Both the position numbers and the translations under genes were made by a program. A DNA stretch of 64,000 bases from the NCBI GenBank assembly GCA_029260795.1, contig JAJDCO010000054.1:62001-126000 (forward strand), read 5' to 3'. Of this stretch, positions 18,960 to 28,529 are shown piece by piece. Each line of letters begins with the position of its first letter. Positions within the stretch are counted from its first letter, which is position 1. The notes under the pieces were generated by a model. The model had not been told where the DNA came from and did not search any database. It worked only from the letters and a program-made list of their open reading frames with translations. Source of the DNA: Planctomycetota bacterium. Its GTDB lineage: Bacteria; Planctomycetota; OFTM77.

Positions 18960-20408
18960 TCAGCGCTTCCAGAATGTCGGCGATAGCATCACGATGATCG
19001 TGTAGAGCTCCAATCGCCCAAGCAGCATGCAGAAGCTGAGGAAGGCCTTTCCGACCGGGTGGATGCCGGCGAAGTTCTCGGTCGCGCCGATGCCGCCAAA
19101 CCCGGGCCCCACGTTGCTCAGCGTGGTCACCATCGCCGACAAGGAGGTGATCATGTCCAACTGGGGATCCATCGCGGCCAGCAACACGGATCCCAGAATG
19201 AAGGTCACGATGTAGATCAAGAAGAAGCCGAGGATGTTCGACACGACGTCCTTTGGAATGACGTCTCCTTGAACTCTCACGCTCGCCACCGAGTGGGGGA
19301 GGATCGTCCGTCGGATCTCATTGATACCGTGCTTGATCAAGATCAAGACTCGGATGTGCTTCATGCCGCCACCGGTCGAGCCCGCGCAGCCGCCCAGAAA
19401 CATGAGCAGGAAGAGGACCATCTTCGCGAGCGTGGGCCATCGCTCGAAGTCATCGGCAACGAACCCGGTCGTCGTTTGGATCGAAGCCGTATGGAACGCC
19501 GCCTGTCGTATCGACTCACCGAGAGGGCGTCCTTCGGCCGCCCACAGCGTCAGGGTGATTGTGGTGGCGGCGGCCAGAAACAAGGCCAAGTAGAAACGAA
19601 ACTCACCGTCTCGCCAGTAGGCGCGAAGGTTGCCCCGAAGCGCTCGATAGTGGAGCGAGAAGCTGGCGCCAGCCAAGAACATGAAGACCGTGATCACGAC
19701 CTGAACATAGACGCTCGAGTAGGCCGCGATGCTCTCGTTGTTGGTCGAGAATCCCCCGGTCGCGACCGTGCCGAAGGCATGACAGACTGCCGTGAAGAGA
19801 TCGAGACCGCCGAACATGAGCAGCACGACCTGCACCACCGTCATCAGCACGTAGACTCCCCAGAGGATCTTGGCCGTGGATGCGATCCGGGGGGTGAGCT
19901 TCTCAGTCGACGGGCCGGGCGCTTCGGCCTTCATGAGCTGCATGCCGCCGACGCCGAGGAGCGGCAGGATGGCGACCGAGAGCACCAGAATGCCCATGCC
20001 GCCAAACCAATGCGTCAAGCTTCGCCAAAGGAGCAGACTCTTCGGCTGAGCTTCGATGTCGTTCAAGATCGACGCGCCGGTGGTCGTGTAGCCGGACATC
20101 GTTTCGAAGAAGGCATCGAGGTAGTGGATGCCGTCGCCACAGAATACGTAGGGCAACGCTCCAAAGGTGACGAGCGTCGTCCAACCGAGGGAGACGACCG
20201 CGAAGCCTTCACGGATCGTGAGCTCGCTCTTCGACTTGTCCCGACGACGCAAGATCAAGCTCCCGGCGACTCCGATCCCGATGCTCCACAGCCAGCCGCC
20301 GGCGGTGTCCTCACCCTGGCCCCAAGCCAGCAGCAGCGGGACCACCATCGCGGTCGTCGTCATCAGGAGCAGTGAGCCGAGCAGGCGAGCGACAAGCTGG
20401 AATCGCAC
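18960..20408 (-). CDS. trkH: Trk/Ktr potassium uptake channel subunit TrkH
   Basis: A 482-residue membrane protein with many hydrophobic helices and the four selectivity-filter-like P-loops of the SKT family. Examples are SGYTTTGASIL, GTVATGGFSTNN, TTTGF and NVGPGFGGIG. It forms the K+-conducting pore in the inner membrane. Its partner TrkA is encoded 14 bases upstream on the same strand, so they form a two-gene operon. It converges with the MacB permease gene. The length is close to E. coli TrkH. Confidence 0.95.
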   Translation of the reverse strand: MRFQLVARLLGSLLLMTTTAMVVPLLLAWGQGEDTAGGWLWSIGIGVAGSLILRRRDKSKSELTIREGFAVVSLGWTTLVTFGALPYVFCGDGIHYLDAFFETMSGYTTTGASILNDIEAQPKSLLLWRSLTHWFGGMGILVLSVAILPLLGVGGMQLMKAEAPGPSTEKLTPRIASTAKILWGVYVLMTVVQVVLLMFGGLDLFTAVCHAFGTVATGGFSTNNESIAAYSSVYVQVVITVFMFLAGASFSLHYRALRGNLRAYWRDGEFRFYLALFLAAATTITLTLWAAEGRPLGESIRQAAFHTASIQTTTGFVADDFERWPTLAKMVLFLLMFLGGCAGSTGGGMKHIRVLILIKHGINEIRRTILPHSVASVRVQGDVIPKDVVSNILGFFLIYIVTFILGSVLLAAMDPQLDMITSLSAMVTTLSNVGPGFGGIGATENFAGIHPVGKAFLSFCMLLGRLELYTIIVMLSPTFWKR

Positions 20409-20422
20409 GGAGGACCTCGAAC

Positions 20423-21802
20423 TCAGCTGCTCTTGGTGCGGTGCTTACCGCGACGTTGAGCGGAGAACATCTGCTCGACCTGGGAGACGGCATCCGGCAG
20501 CGCAAAGACGATCGCACGATCGCCCGGACGCAGGACACGGTCTCCTGTTCCCAGCAGAACCTCGTCCCCTCGCCGCAGCAGGGCCACCAGCGCCCCGTGC
20601 GGGAACTTCAGCTCACGCAGATGCCGACCCGCAAGCTTGCCCCTGGGCGACACCTCGACCTCGAGCACCTCGGCGTCCACGTTCTTCAGCGACGCCTCGA
20701 GCAACGTGCGCCCGCGACGAGTGAAGTGGAGCACACGATTCACGGCCGAGAGCATCGGGCTCACCACGACGTCGACCTTCAGGATCGACGAGACGATGTC
20801 GACGTACTCGATTCGGTTGATACGAGCGATGGTCTTCTTGGCCTCGAGCTGCCGCGCCAAGACGCAAGACAGGATGTTGGGCTGGTCATCGCCGGCAACG
20901 GCCACAAAGCAATCAGTCCCTTCGACGCCCGCTTCCTTCAAGACGGCGGGATCCGTCGCATCCCCGCGGATGACGACGACGTGCGGATGCTTCTCGGCGA
21001 GCTGCTCGGCGACCTTGGCATCGCGCTCGATCAGCCGCACACCGACTTTGGTTCCGGCCAGCAGCGTCGAGAGCTCCGAGCCGATCCGTCCTCCCCCGAC
21101 GATGACCACCCGCCCCAGCGTTTCCGATGCGACTCCCGCCCAGGTCTGGAAGTTCGCGATGGCGCTCGTCTCGCCCACGACGTAGACGTCGTCGCACGCC
21201 TCGATTCGATCGTCACCCCGCGGGATGCGCACCTCTCCGTCATGCTCGATCGCGACCACGCGGACGGATTGGCGCATCGCCTTCTCCGGCAGGTCCTGGA
21301 GCAGGATTCCCGCGAGCGGGCTGGTCTCGGGTACCGTCAGGCCGATCATCTGCGCCCGATCTTCGCTCAACGAGACACGCTCGAAAATCTGCGGGCTCTT
21401 CAGCAGCGAGAACACCTCGAGGGCGCACTCGCTCTCGGGATGAATCACGAGATCGATCCCGAGCTCTTCCGGCTTGAGGATGCCTTCCCGGAAGTAGTCG
21501 GCGGTGCTCACTCGCGCCACTTGACGTGCCGACCCCAGCCGGTGTGCCATGACGCAAGCCAGCAGATTCGTCTCGTCGCGATCCGTCACCGCGAGAAACA
21601 TCTCGCTCTCGCGCACCTGGGCCTTCTTGAGCACGTCTGGATTCGCGCCATGGCCACAGATCACCATGATGTCGAGGCCCTCTTGCAGGCCAGCGACTCG
21701 CTTTTCGTCCGCGTCGATCACGACGATGTCATGATTCTCTCGACGCAGACGCTCGGCGAGCGTGGAGCCGACGTTGCCGGCGCCGACAATGGTGATGCGC
21801 AT
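20423..21802 (-). CDS. trkA: Trk potassium system NAD-binding regulator TrkA
   Basis: A 459-residue cytoplasmic regulator of the TrkH pore, essentially the same size as E. coli TrkA. It has two tandem RCK units: Rossmann motifs GAGNVGSTLAERL at the N-terminus and GGGRIGSELSTLL in the second half, each followed by an RCK_C domain (GKLAGRHLRELKFPHGALVALLRR near the end). The ATG is chosen because the conserved protein begins MRITIVGAG; upstream in-frame codons only add a non-conserved arginine-rich stretch. GAGAGG lies just upstream. It is cotranscribed with trkH. Confidence 0.94.
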   Translation of the reverse strand: MRITIVGAGNVGSTLAERLRRENHDIVVIDADEKRVAGLQEGLDIMVICGHGANPDVLKKAQVRESEMFLAVTDRDETNLLACVMAHRLGSARQVARVSTADYFREGILKPEELGIDLVIHPESECALEVFSLLKSPQIFERVSLSEDRAQMIGLTVPETSPLAGILLQDLPEKAMRQSVRVVAIEHDGEVRIPRGDDRIEACDDVYVVGETSAIANFQTWAGVASETLGRVVIVGGGRIGSELSTLLAGTKVGVRLIERDAKVAEQLAEKHPHVVVIRGDATDPAVLKEAGVEGTDCFVAVAGDDQPNILSCVLARQLEAKKTIARINRIEYVDIVSSILKVDVVVSPMLSAVNRVLHFTRRGRTLLEASLKNVDAEVLEVEVSPRGKLAGRHLRELKFPHGALVALLRRGDEVLLGTGDRVLRPGDRAIVFALPDAVSQVEQMFSAQRRGKHRTKSS

Positions 21803-21906
21803 ACACCCTCTCATCCGCCTTGGGCGGCAAATTCCGACGAGGGAGCACATTACCACCATCGCGGGAGCTTCACCAGAGCCCGCCCCGCCCGCGATCGTGT
21901 CTCGAT

Positions 21907-22362
21907 TCAGTCCCGACGCACGAGATGAAATCCCTCGGCCGTCTCGATCACGGCCGGGCCCACTTCCCCGGAGTCCAGGTGAGTCACCATCCGATCGATC
22001 TGGGGCGCGTTCTCCTCACGAAGGCCGATTCGGCCTCCGTTCATCGCACTCGGATGGTCCGAGTAGGTTCTCGCCAAACGATCGAAGGACCCGCCTCCTC
22101 GAAGGCGACCCAGGAGCTCTTGCGCCAGCTCACGGGCCTCTTCGCGTGGACGATCCGAGCGGCTGTTCATGGCGCCTTGAAAGGAGATCAGGATCTGGCT
22201 CCACGTCTGCTCAGAGGCTGAGCCCTCCGACGATCCTCGGTGCTCCTCCTCCGAGATCGAAGACGAGTCCTGGCAAGCCACCAGGATGCTGCCGAGAACG
22301 ACCAGGATCAGTATCCCGGAAAGGTGACCTCTCGATGATCTTCGGTTCGACATGTCCGTCAT
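21907..22362 (-). CDS. Parvulin-type peptidyl-prolyl isomerase lipoprotein
   Basis: A small protein of ~151 residues. The N-terminus is a lipoprotein signal ending in LVAC. The mature part is one parvulin (PpiC/rotamase) domain: ILISFQGA, LLGRLRGGGSFDRLARTYSD, GGRIG, and LDSGEVGPAVIETAEGFHLVR at the end. It would assist folding of exported proteins. Two ATGs nine bases apart are possible starts, and I give the outer one. It is divergent from the GH172-like gene and the two upstream regions are close. Confidence 0.78.
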   Translation of the reverse strand: MTDMSNRRSSRGHLSGILILVVLGSILVACQDSSSISEEEHRGSSEGSASEQTWSQILISFQGAMNSRSDRPREEARELAQELLGRLRGGGSFDRLARTYSDHPSAMNGGRIGLREENAPQIDRMVTHLDSGEVGPAVIETAEGFHLVRRD

Positions 22363-22540
22363 CCCCACTCTCAGGCATCTCAATCGGCTCTCTCTTCCCG
22401 TCGAAACGCGAGCCGGTACCATGGGTCCCTGCGGCCCCGAGCGAACTCGGCTCGAGCACGGGATCTCCAGGTTCAGGTGGAGACGGCTCGTCTCGTGGCT
22501 CCACATCTCTCACGCTCATCGGAAGGAGCCCGGCACGACT

Positions 22541-24253
22541 TTGAGGTCTCCTCGCCACACCCACGTCTTCGGCCTCGATTCATGTGATTTCGGTCTTCAG
22601 GATCGACGCTACCTGTGTTTCCTGCTCACTCTGCTCGCCTTCTCGGGATCGAGTACAGCAGCGTTCGGTGAGCGCTTCGAGCGACTGGGTGAGCTGCGTC
22701 TCCCTCCTCATTCCGAGAGGACGATTGCCTGGCTCGAAGGACCGGCCCGGCTCGATCGGTTTCGGATCGAGGCCGGAGAGTCCGACTTTCGACGCGATCG
22801 GCTCTTGCTGGTCGCGTTGTATTGGGACGAGGCGACGTCACCGGGTGTCTTTGGGCCGTGGTCCGATCTCTGCAGTCGACGCCTCGACGATCGTCCGGTC
22901 TCGGTTCCCTGGATGGCCAGCGATCGAACGGGCGCCGAGGTTCGATTTCCCATGCCCTTCCGAAGCTCGGCGAGGATCGTGTTGCGCAATGACGACTCGC
23001 GGCCGCGAGACGTTCACTTCCGACTCGAAGGCGAGCTCCTCTCCGGAACGGGACCGGTTGCGTACTTCCATGCCGCGACTCGGTTCTCGAGTGCCCGCGA
23101 GGAAGTCTCGCTTTCGGGCATCGTCCATTGGTTCGGCTGGTCGGGCGTCGGGCGAGCCGACCTCCCCTCCACTCCGAGCTGCCGGTCGATCGAGCCGGCG
23201 ACCGCAGACCCATTCTCCAGCCCGACCCTCGAAGCCGCGCGTCACGAGAGTCGCGGTCTCGCCGAGACACGTCAGCTCTTCATCCCTCCCCAAGGGATCG
23301 AGGGGCGTCTCCTCTGGGCACCCACTCCAGGTCGGGAGAGCGCGTGGACCTGCTACTGGTCGGACTCTCGCCCGGACCTGCCTGCCGGGCTCTCCAGTGC
23401 GCCCCCCCGGGGCCAACGCACAGTACCCGTGCCCCACGACCGACCCGGATTCGAAGCGGAGCTGTTGCATCCGACGGCGTTCGCCGCAGCCCGAGTCATC
23501 GGCGACGCCGACGTCTCCGTCCGCTACAGCGGGGGTCGAGCCCTCGCGCTGGGTCCCTGCGAGCGGGAGACCGACATCGACCTGGCGCTCCCGGAACGCT
23601 CCGCCGGCCTCTACCGCCTGGTCCTTCACACGCGCACGCGTCCCTCCGTGAGGGTCCAGGTCTCAATCGATGGGCGGCCATTCGACCCGCCGATCCGCTG
23701 CGGCGAGGGCTCGGTCGATGTCGGCTGGATCCGGCTTCTTGATCAGTCGAGCACTCTGACGATCCGAATGCCCAGCAATCGAAGACTCCTCCTCGATCGA
23801 CTCGAGCTCGAAGCCGCGCCCCGCCGGCGGCATGCCCTCGAAGCCGAGGACTGGCCGCCCATCCAGACCCGCCTCACGCGACGAGACGATGGACGCCTGC
23901 CGCTCAGCGGTCGGTCCCAGATCCTGTGGAACGGCCGAGGAGACTGGAAGCTTCCCCTGCCGGTCGTCCGCCCCGGTCGCTTCCTCGTCCGCCTCTACCT
24001 CACCGAAGGGCCGGACCGGGCAGACATCCAGATCGAGCACCAGCATCGGGTGTTGGGCCGGTTCGCCGGTCGCTCGGCCGTCGAGCGAGGGGCAGCTCCT
24101 CTCGTGCTGGGACCCGTTTCCCTCGGTCCCGGCGACGCGACCATCACGCTCCGAGTCGTCTCGCCTGATCGCTCGGTGATCGGGCTCGACGCTCTGAGCA
24201 TTTGGGACTTCGACCGAAGGACCTGGATCACTCCACCGGGTGGCATTCGATGA
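22541..24253 (+). CDS. Exported GH172 (DUF2961)-like protein
   Basis: About 570 residues with a signal peptide (YLCFLLTLLAFSGSSTAA). The next ~170 residues follow the DUF2961 pattern: LYWDEATSPGVFGPWSDL corresponds to the family IYWDGE...PLGDFFG segment, FPMPFRSSARIVLRND to its WPMPFRKSARI segment, then YFHAATR. DUF2961 is glycoside hydrolase family GH172, known to act on fructofuranose- and arabinofuranose-containing glycans. The match is to a divergent first half, and the C-terminal half looks like carbohydrate-binding beta-sandwiches (LEAEDWPP, GRFLVRLYLTEG). The start is uncertain: a TTG with AAGGAG 12 bases before it is proposed, with an ATG at 22421 as alternative. The stop overlaps the next gene (ATGA). 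Confidence 0.65.
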   Translation: MRSPRHTHVFGLDSCDFGLQDRRYLCFLLTLLAFSGSSTAAFGERFERLGELRLPPHSERTIAWLEGPARLDRFRIEAGESDFRRDRLLLVALYWDEATSPGVFGPWSDLCSRRLDDRPVSVPWMASDRTGAEVRFPMPFRSSARIVLRNDDSRPRDVHFRLEGELLSGTGPVAYFHAATRFSSAREEVSLSGIVHWFGWSGVGRADLPSTPSCRSIEPATADPFSSPTLEAARHESRGLAETRQLFIPPQGIEGRLLWAPTPGRESAWTCYWSDSRPDLPAGLSSAPPRGQRTVPVPHDRPGFEAELLHPTAFAAARVIGDADVSVRYSGGRALALGPCERETDIDLALPERSAGLYRLVLHTRTRPSVRVQVSIDGRPFDPPIRCGEGSVDVGWIRLLDQSSTLTIRMPSNRRLLLDRLELEAAPRRRHALEAEDWPPIQTRLTRRDDGRLPLSGRSQILWNGRGDWKLPLPVVRPGRFLVRLYLTEGPDRADIQIEHQHRVLGRFAGRSAVERGAAPLVLGPVSLGPGDATITLRVVSPDRSVIGLDALSIWDFDRRTWITPPGGIR

Positions 24254-25674
24254 GTCGCCACCGGCACCCGAGCCCGGTCTTGCCCGGGCGCCCTGGTTTC
24301 AATCGTCTCCGGCGGTTGCTCGAGGGTGCGGTCGCCTCCGCGTGGGGAGCGAGGGGAACGTGGCATGTCGCCTGGGCACCCGGTCGACTTGATGTGATGG
24401 GCGGGATCGCGGATTACAGCGGCTCGTTGGTCGCGCAGCTCCCTCTCCGGCTAGGCACGTTCGTGGCCGTCCGTGCGAACCGCCGCCGCCAGCTTCGGCT
24501 GTGGAGTGCTTCTGTCCCAGGTCGTGAACGCACGTTTCTGACGAGCGCTCACGAGATCGGAGGCATCGACCGGGTCGATGAGCTCCGGCGACACCTCGAC
24601 GACGTCGGGGCACCGCGCTGGACCCGATACTCGATCGGTGTCGGGCATGAGTTGTCACAGGCTCAGGCAGCGATCAACCCGCTGCGCGGCTTCGATCTCG
24701 TCACGGTGTCGACCGTCCCGATCGGCAGCGGGCTCGCCTCGTCGGCCGCGTTGGAGGTCGCTACGGCACGCGCGCTGGGCTCGTGGCTCGATCTGCCTTC
24801 AGACGCCGTGGCGACGGCTCGACTCTGTCAACGCGCCGAGAATCGAGTGGTCGGAGCCGCCTGCGGGATCATGGACCCGATGACTTCCGCCACGGGCCGG
24901 GCCGGCCATCTTCTCCGGCTCCTGTGCCGTCCACATCGCGTGCTCGGGCACGTCGCCATTCCGCGGGGCGTGCGCCTCTTCGCGATCGATACGGGCGTGA
25001 AGCACACGGTCGGCGGTGCACGCTACACCCGAGCTCGAGTCGCCGCCTTCATGGGACACCGCATCCTGCAACGACTGCTGGCGCCGGCTGACCGGCCCGA
25101 TCCGATGCGAGGCCATCTCACGCGCTTGCCGATCACACAATGGCAACGATGGCGCGATGAGGTTCCCGTGCGCCTTCGAGGTGCCGAGTTCCTCGCCCGG
25201 TTTGGCTCGACCGTGGATCGCGTCACGCGCGTCGACCCCGAAGTGACCTATCGCGTCCGAGCCGCTACCGAGCACCCGTTGCGCGAGCATGTGCGCGTGC
25301 AATGCTTCCTCGAGGCTTTCGAAGCCATACACTTCGACTCCGATGCCGCTGCTGCCGGGCTCGAGAGAGCGGGGCGCTGCATGCTCGCCTCTCACGGCTC
25401 CTACGGACGGCTCGTCGGGCTTGGAAGCCCTGAGGCGGACTGGCTCGTCAAACGGGTGCGCTCGCGAGGACCCGAGCACGATCTCTACGGAGCGCGCATC
25501 ACGGGCGGCGGATGCGGAGGGTCGGTGGCGATCCTCGGCGGCACCCACTCGGCCCCGGCCGTCCAGGCGCTTGCGCGCGAGCTCGGTGCGGAGACAGGTC
25601 GTCGCGTCCGCGTCGTCTCGGGCTCCGGACCGGGTGCCTTCGAGGTGCCGGTACTTCGACTCCGACTCGATTGA
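24250..25674 (+). CDS. GHMP kinase, L-arabinokinase/galactokinase-like
   Basis: A 474-residue sugar kinase. The GHMP motifs are intact: APGRLDVMGGIADYSG (43-58, the substrate-binding segment), PIGSGLASSAA near 157 (phosphate-binding loop) and GGGCGGS near 419. The segment ENRVVGAACGIMDPMTSATG, followed by FAIDTGVKHTVGGARYTRARVAAFMG, is closer to plant L-arabinokinase (ARA1) than to bacterial GalK as I remember these sequences. Likely reaction: ATP-dependent 1-phosphorylation of L-arabinose, galactose or a related sugar in the cytoplasm. It is translationally coupled to the GH172-like gene, which fits a release-then-phosphorylate pathway. Confidence 0.8.
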   Translation: MSRHRHPSPVLPGRPGFNRLRRLLEGAVASAWGARGTWHVAWAPGRLDVMGGIADYSGSLVAQLPLRLGTFVAVRANRRRQLRLWSASVPGRERTFLTSAHEIGGIDRVDELRRHLDDVGAPRWTRYSIGVGHELSQAQAAINPLRGFDLVTVSTVPIGSGLASSAALEVATARALGSWLDLPSDAVATARLCQRAENRVVGAACGIMDPMTSATGRAGHLLRLLCRPHRVLGHVAIPRGVRLFAIDTGVKHTVGGARYTRARVAAFMGHRILQRLLAPADRPDPMRGHLTRLPITQWQRWRDEVPVRLRGAEFLARFGSTVDRVTRVDPEVTYRVRAATEHPLREHVRVQCFLEAFEAIHFDSDAAAAGLERAGRCMLASHGSYGRLVGLGSPEADWLVKRVRSRGPEHDLYGARITGGGCGGSVAILGGTHSAPAVQALARELGAETGRRVRVVSGSGPGAFEVPVLRLRLD

Positions 25675-25699
25675 CGGCCGATCGCTTCGGATCGGCCGT
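25674..25699 (+). terminator. Hairpin at the end of the GHMP kinase gene
   Basis: A perfect 10-base-pair stem (ACGGCCGATC / GATCGGCCGT) with a six-base loop starts at the last base of the stop codon. No T-run follows, so it may slow polymerase or protect the 3' end rather than act as a classical terminator. Confidence 0.5.
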
Positions 25700-25940
25700 G
25701 GACTCCGAGCTCCGTCGGAAACGCGTTACCGCGGCGTGCCTTCTTTTCCGATGCGAGCCCAGGGTCCAGCCGCATCTCTCACCGCTGCGACGACGACGGG
25801 TATCGGCTTCGACGGCTGTTCGACACACGCCGCGCCGTGCGGTACGGCACTTGCCCCAGGGGGTTGCGCGCCTGCCCGCGCCAGCACCTGCCTTTCAATC
25901 GAGCAACCGATTGAAGGCCCCCCGCTTGGAGGCCAAACAC

Positions 25941-28244
25941 ATGAACGTCCTCAATGGACTCCTTGGATTCCTCCTGCTCGTCATCGTCGATCCTCAGGTC
26001 ACGGGGACCGCGCCCGGCAAGGCCGAAGACGACGCCGTTCTGATCGCTGAGAAGCGCGCGCATCTGGACGCCGTGCTCGCGGAGCTGCCGGGACGCGATA
26101 CGAGCCATCTCACTCCCGAGCAACTTGCCGCTCGTCAGGTGAGTCTCGAAAAGCTTCGGGAGTATCGTGATGAAGGCCGCTTCCCGTTGAACCTCGACTT
26201 CCCGGGTCGCCGCATGCCTTACTTCATCGATGCGGCGGGCACGCGCTGCGCGATGGCGTACGTCCTCGAAGCCGCTGGCGGCGGCGCTCTCCTGCAACGA
26301 TTGGCATCCGAGGCCAATCACGCCTACGTGGCCGAGATCCCCGACGATGCCGAGCTCCTCGCGTGGATCGATCGCATGGGGCTCACTCTCGACGAAGTGG
26401 CGTTCATTCAAGGTCCCTCGAGAAGCCGGCCGCTCATCAGGCCCACCGACGTCCCGAACACTCCCGAAGCGACTTGGGGCGGTCCCATGCCAGGTCCGAG
26501 CGTCATCCCCTCGACTCCCTCTGCTCCCATCGGAGCGCGCACACCGGTGTCGGCACCCGCGTCGCCGGCGGATCGCTCGGCCGGCTCCGGCGGCAACACT
26601 CGCCGCTCCCGAGCTGCCGCGGCGGGCGCGAGCTGGGAGCTTTGGTGGCAGCTTCATCGCGACCAGCTGGTGGAGTCGCGACGGACCTACCATGAGCAGC
26701 AGCCGGTCACTCCGTCGAGGGACGGGCAACAGGCCTTGGCATGGAGCCCGACCCCCGAGAGCCTCCGCGACGAGTTGATCCCAGCCTTGAAACGGCTCGC
26801 CACGATGAATGAAGACTTGGCCATCGACGGGTTGGTGGCCCTGGCGAGCATTGAGCAGAACTCGGATGATCCTTGGCTTCATTCGGCTCTCGAGCAATTC
26901 GTCTCTCTCCCGAGCCGCGAGCATCGTGAGTACGCGATTCTCGCATGGGGCGTCGCCAAGCAGGCGAGCGCGCGTCCGCCACTGCGGGCAATCCTGGAGA
27001 ACTCCTCCCCCGGCCGCGAGCTGTTGCGAGAGCGGGAGCAAGTCCCGGCTCGCCTGCGTGCTTTTGCGGCCCTCTCGCTCGGACGTTGTGGGTCCGAGGA
27101 GGACGTGACTCCGCTCATGAATGTCCTCTTCGACCCACAATCGAGTACCGATCTCCAGTCCGCCTGCATCGTCGGTCTCGGCTTGCTCTCGGAGCGGACC
27201 TCCAACCAACGTGAGATCGTACGCCAGCTCGCGCGAGCTCTCGAGCACGATCGACTCCCGACCGTCGTGCGAGCGCATGTTCCGGCCGCCTTGGCCCGGT
27301 CCAACGACCCGGCCGCGCTCGCCTTGCTGACGGACTGGGTTGCGAAGTTCCGTGGTCCTCACGAGATTCGTCGGGCCTGCGCGCTGGCATTGGCCGAGGC
27401 GGCGCCGTCACTCGACGCGACGCTGCTCGAGATTCTCGTGGCGCAATCGAGAAGAGACCCCGACCCCGCAGCTCGACAGTTTGCCATCCTGACGATCGGT
27501 CGTCTTTTGGATCGACAGCCGCTCGAGAGCGCTTCCGAATCGGGTCCTCTCGTGAGACAGCTCGCCCGGTTCTATGGCGATGGCCTCTCGGGGTTCTTCC
27601 GGCAGCCGGCCGACATTCCGTGGATCGCGCTGTCGGCCGCACTCTTCGGCCGTCGCCATCCGGATCATCGGGGCCCGATTCGCGAAAGGCTCGTTCACCT
27701 CGCTCGAGAAGCGCCCGAGGACGTTCGATCGGCAGCGGCACTCTCTCTGGGAATCCTCGGTGATGAGAAAGCTCACGAAGTGCTGCGAGGTCTCCTCGAT
27801 CAGAAGACGGCACCCAAGCTGATGGGCTACGCCGCCGAAGCTCTCGGTCTGGCCGGTGATCGATCGGTGAGCGAGCGACTGCTGCAGCTTTGCCTCGAGG
27901 GCACCTCGGACCGCATTCGATACCAGTCCGCGCTCGGTCTGGGAGCGCTGGCTGATCCGAGGCTCGTTCCCAACCTGCTCCGTGCGCTGGCGACGACCTC
28001 TAGTGAGCCCGTTCGAGCCGCGGTGAGTCACGTGCTCGGTCAAACCGGCGATCGCCGCGCTCTACCTTTCCTCATCTCATGGGCTCTCGATGCCTCGAAG
28101 GACACCGAGACTCGACGCCGCTCGATCGGCGCGCTCGGACGTCTGGCGGAGCCAGCTGAGCAGAGCTGGACCGTCGAGCTTCGTCGGGGCTACGACTTCA
28201 CGTCCGCTTCCGACACCATGCAAACCGTCCTCGACCTGTTCTGA
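25941..28244 (+). CDS. Exported HEAT-repeat protein
   Basis: A 767-residue protein with a hydrophobic N-terminal segment (LLGFLLLVIVD) that is probably a signal or anchor. Residues ~45-150 form a domain with a conserved-looking stretch: LNLDFPGRRMPYFIDAAGTRCAMAYVL, written here only by its key residues Tyr-Phe-Ile-Asp, Gly-Thr-Arg-Cys-Ala and the later AWIDRMGLTLDEVAFIQ. A proline-rich linker follows, then about ten HEAT/PBS-type repeats recognisable by ALSLGxLG, ALGLAGD and LGALADP. HEAT solenoids bind other proteins and no catalytic residue is evident. GGAGG eight bases before the ATG fixes the start. Confidence 0.78.
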   Translation: MNVLNGLLGFLLLVIVDPQVTGTAPGKAEDDAVLIAEKRAHLDAVLAELPGRDTSHLTPEQLAARQVSLEKLREYRDEGRFPLNLDFPGRRMPYFIDAAGTRCAMAYVLEAAGGGALLQRLASEANHAYVAEIPDDAELLAWIDRMGLTLDEVAFIQGPSRSRPLIRPTDVPNTPEATWGGPMPGPSVIPSTPSAPIGARTPVSAPASPADRSAGSGGNTRRSRAAAAGASWELWWQLHRDQLVESRRTYHEQQPVTPSRDGQQALAWSPTPESLRDELIPALKRLATMNEDLAIDGLVALASIEQNSDDPWLHSALEQFVSLPSREHREYAILAWGVAKQASARPPLRAILENSSPGRELLREREQVPARLRAFAALSLGRCGSEEDVTPLMNVLFDPQSSTDLQSACIVGLGLLSERTSNQREIVRQLARALEHDRLPTVVRAHVPAALARSNDPAALALLTDWVAKFRGPHEIRRACALALAEAAPSLDATLLEILVAQSRRDPDPAARQFAILTIGRLLDRQPLESASESGPLVRQLARFYGDGLSGFFRQPADIPWIALSAALFGRRHPDHRGPIRERLVHLAREAPEDVRSAAALSLGILGDEKAHEVLRGLLDQKTAPKLMGYAAEALGLAGDRSVSERLLQLCLEGTSDRIRYQSALGLGALADPRLVPNLLRALATTSSEPVRAAVSHVLGQTGDRRALPFLISWALDASKDTETRRRSIGALGRLAEPAEQSWTVELRRGYDFTSASDTMQTVLDLF

Positions 28245-28262
28245 GGGGTCGATTCGACTCGA

Positions 28263-28295
28263 GAGGGGACCCGCTCAATGCAGCCGGGTCCCCTC
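28263..28295 (+). terminator. Hairpin after the HEAT-repeat gene
   Basis: A perfect 11-base-pair GC-rich stem (GAGGGGACCCG / CGGGTCCCCTC) with an 11-base loop, 18 bases after the stop. No U-tract follows. The position supports a terminator role. The rest of the 285-base gap to the next gene shows nothing else I can name. Confidence 0.55.
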
Positions 28296-28529
28296 CCCTC
28301 CGAACTCAGCGCCTATTGCCCCAGAGGGCCGGCATTCAGGATCGAGGTCCCGACGGCACGCCGCTCACCGGTCTTTGGATCGATCGACGCGCCCACGACG
28401 TGCGATCGAGGCGGAGTGTCGGATCAGGATGCGGGTTGACCCGTTCACCGTCCAACCTTCCGCAGCTACCCGCTCGCCGTGGACGATCTTTCTCGGAGCG
28501 CCTCCGAGAGCATCGCTCGACGGGGGGGC

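Noticed and set aside
28245..28529. Short open frames between the HEAT-repeat and Ig-like genes
   Set aside because: No start signal, biased composition, and they overlap the hairpin at 28263-28295.
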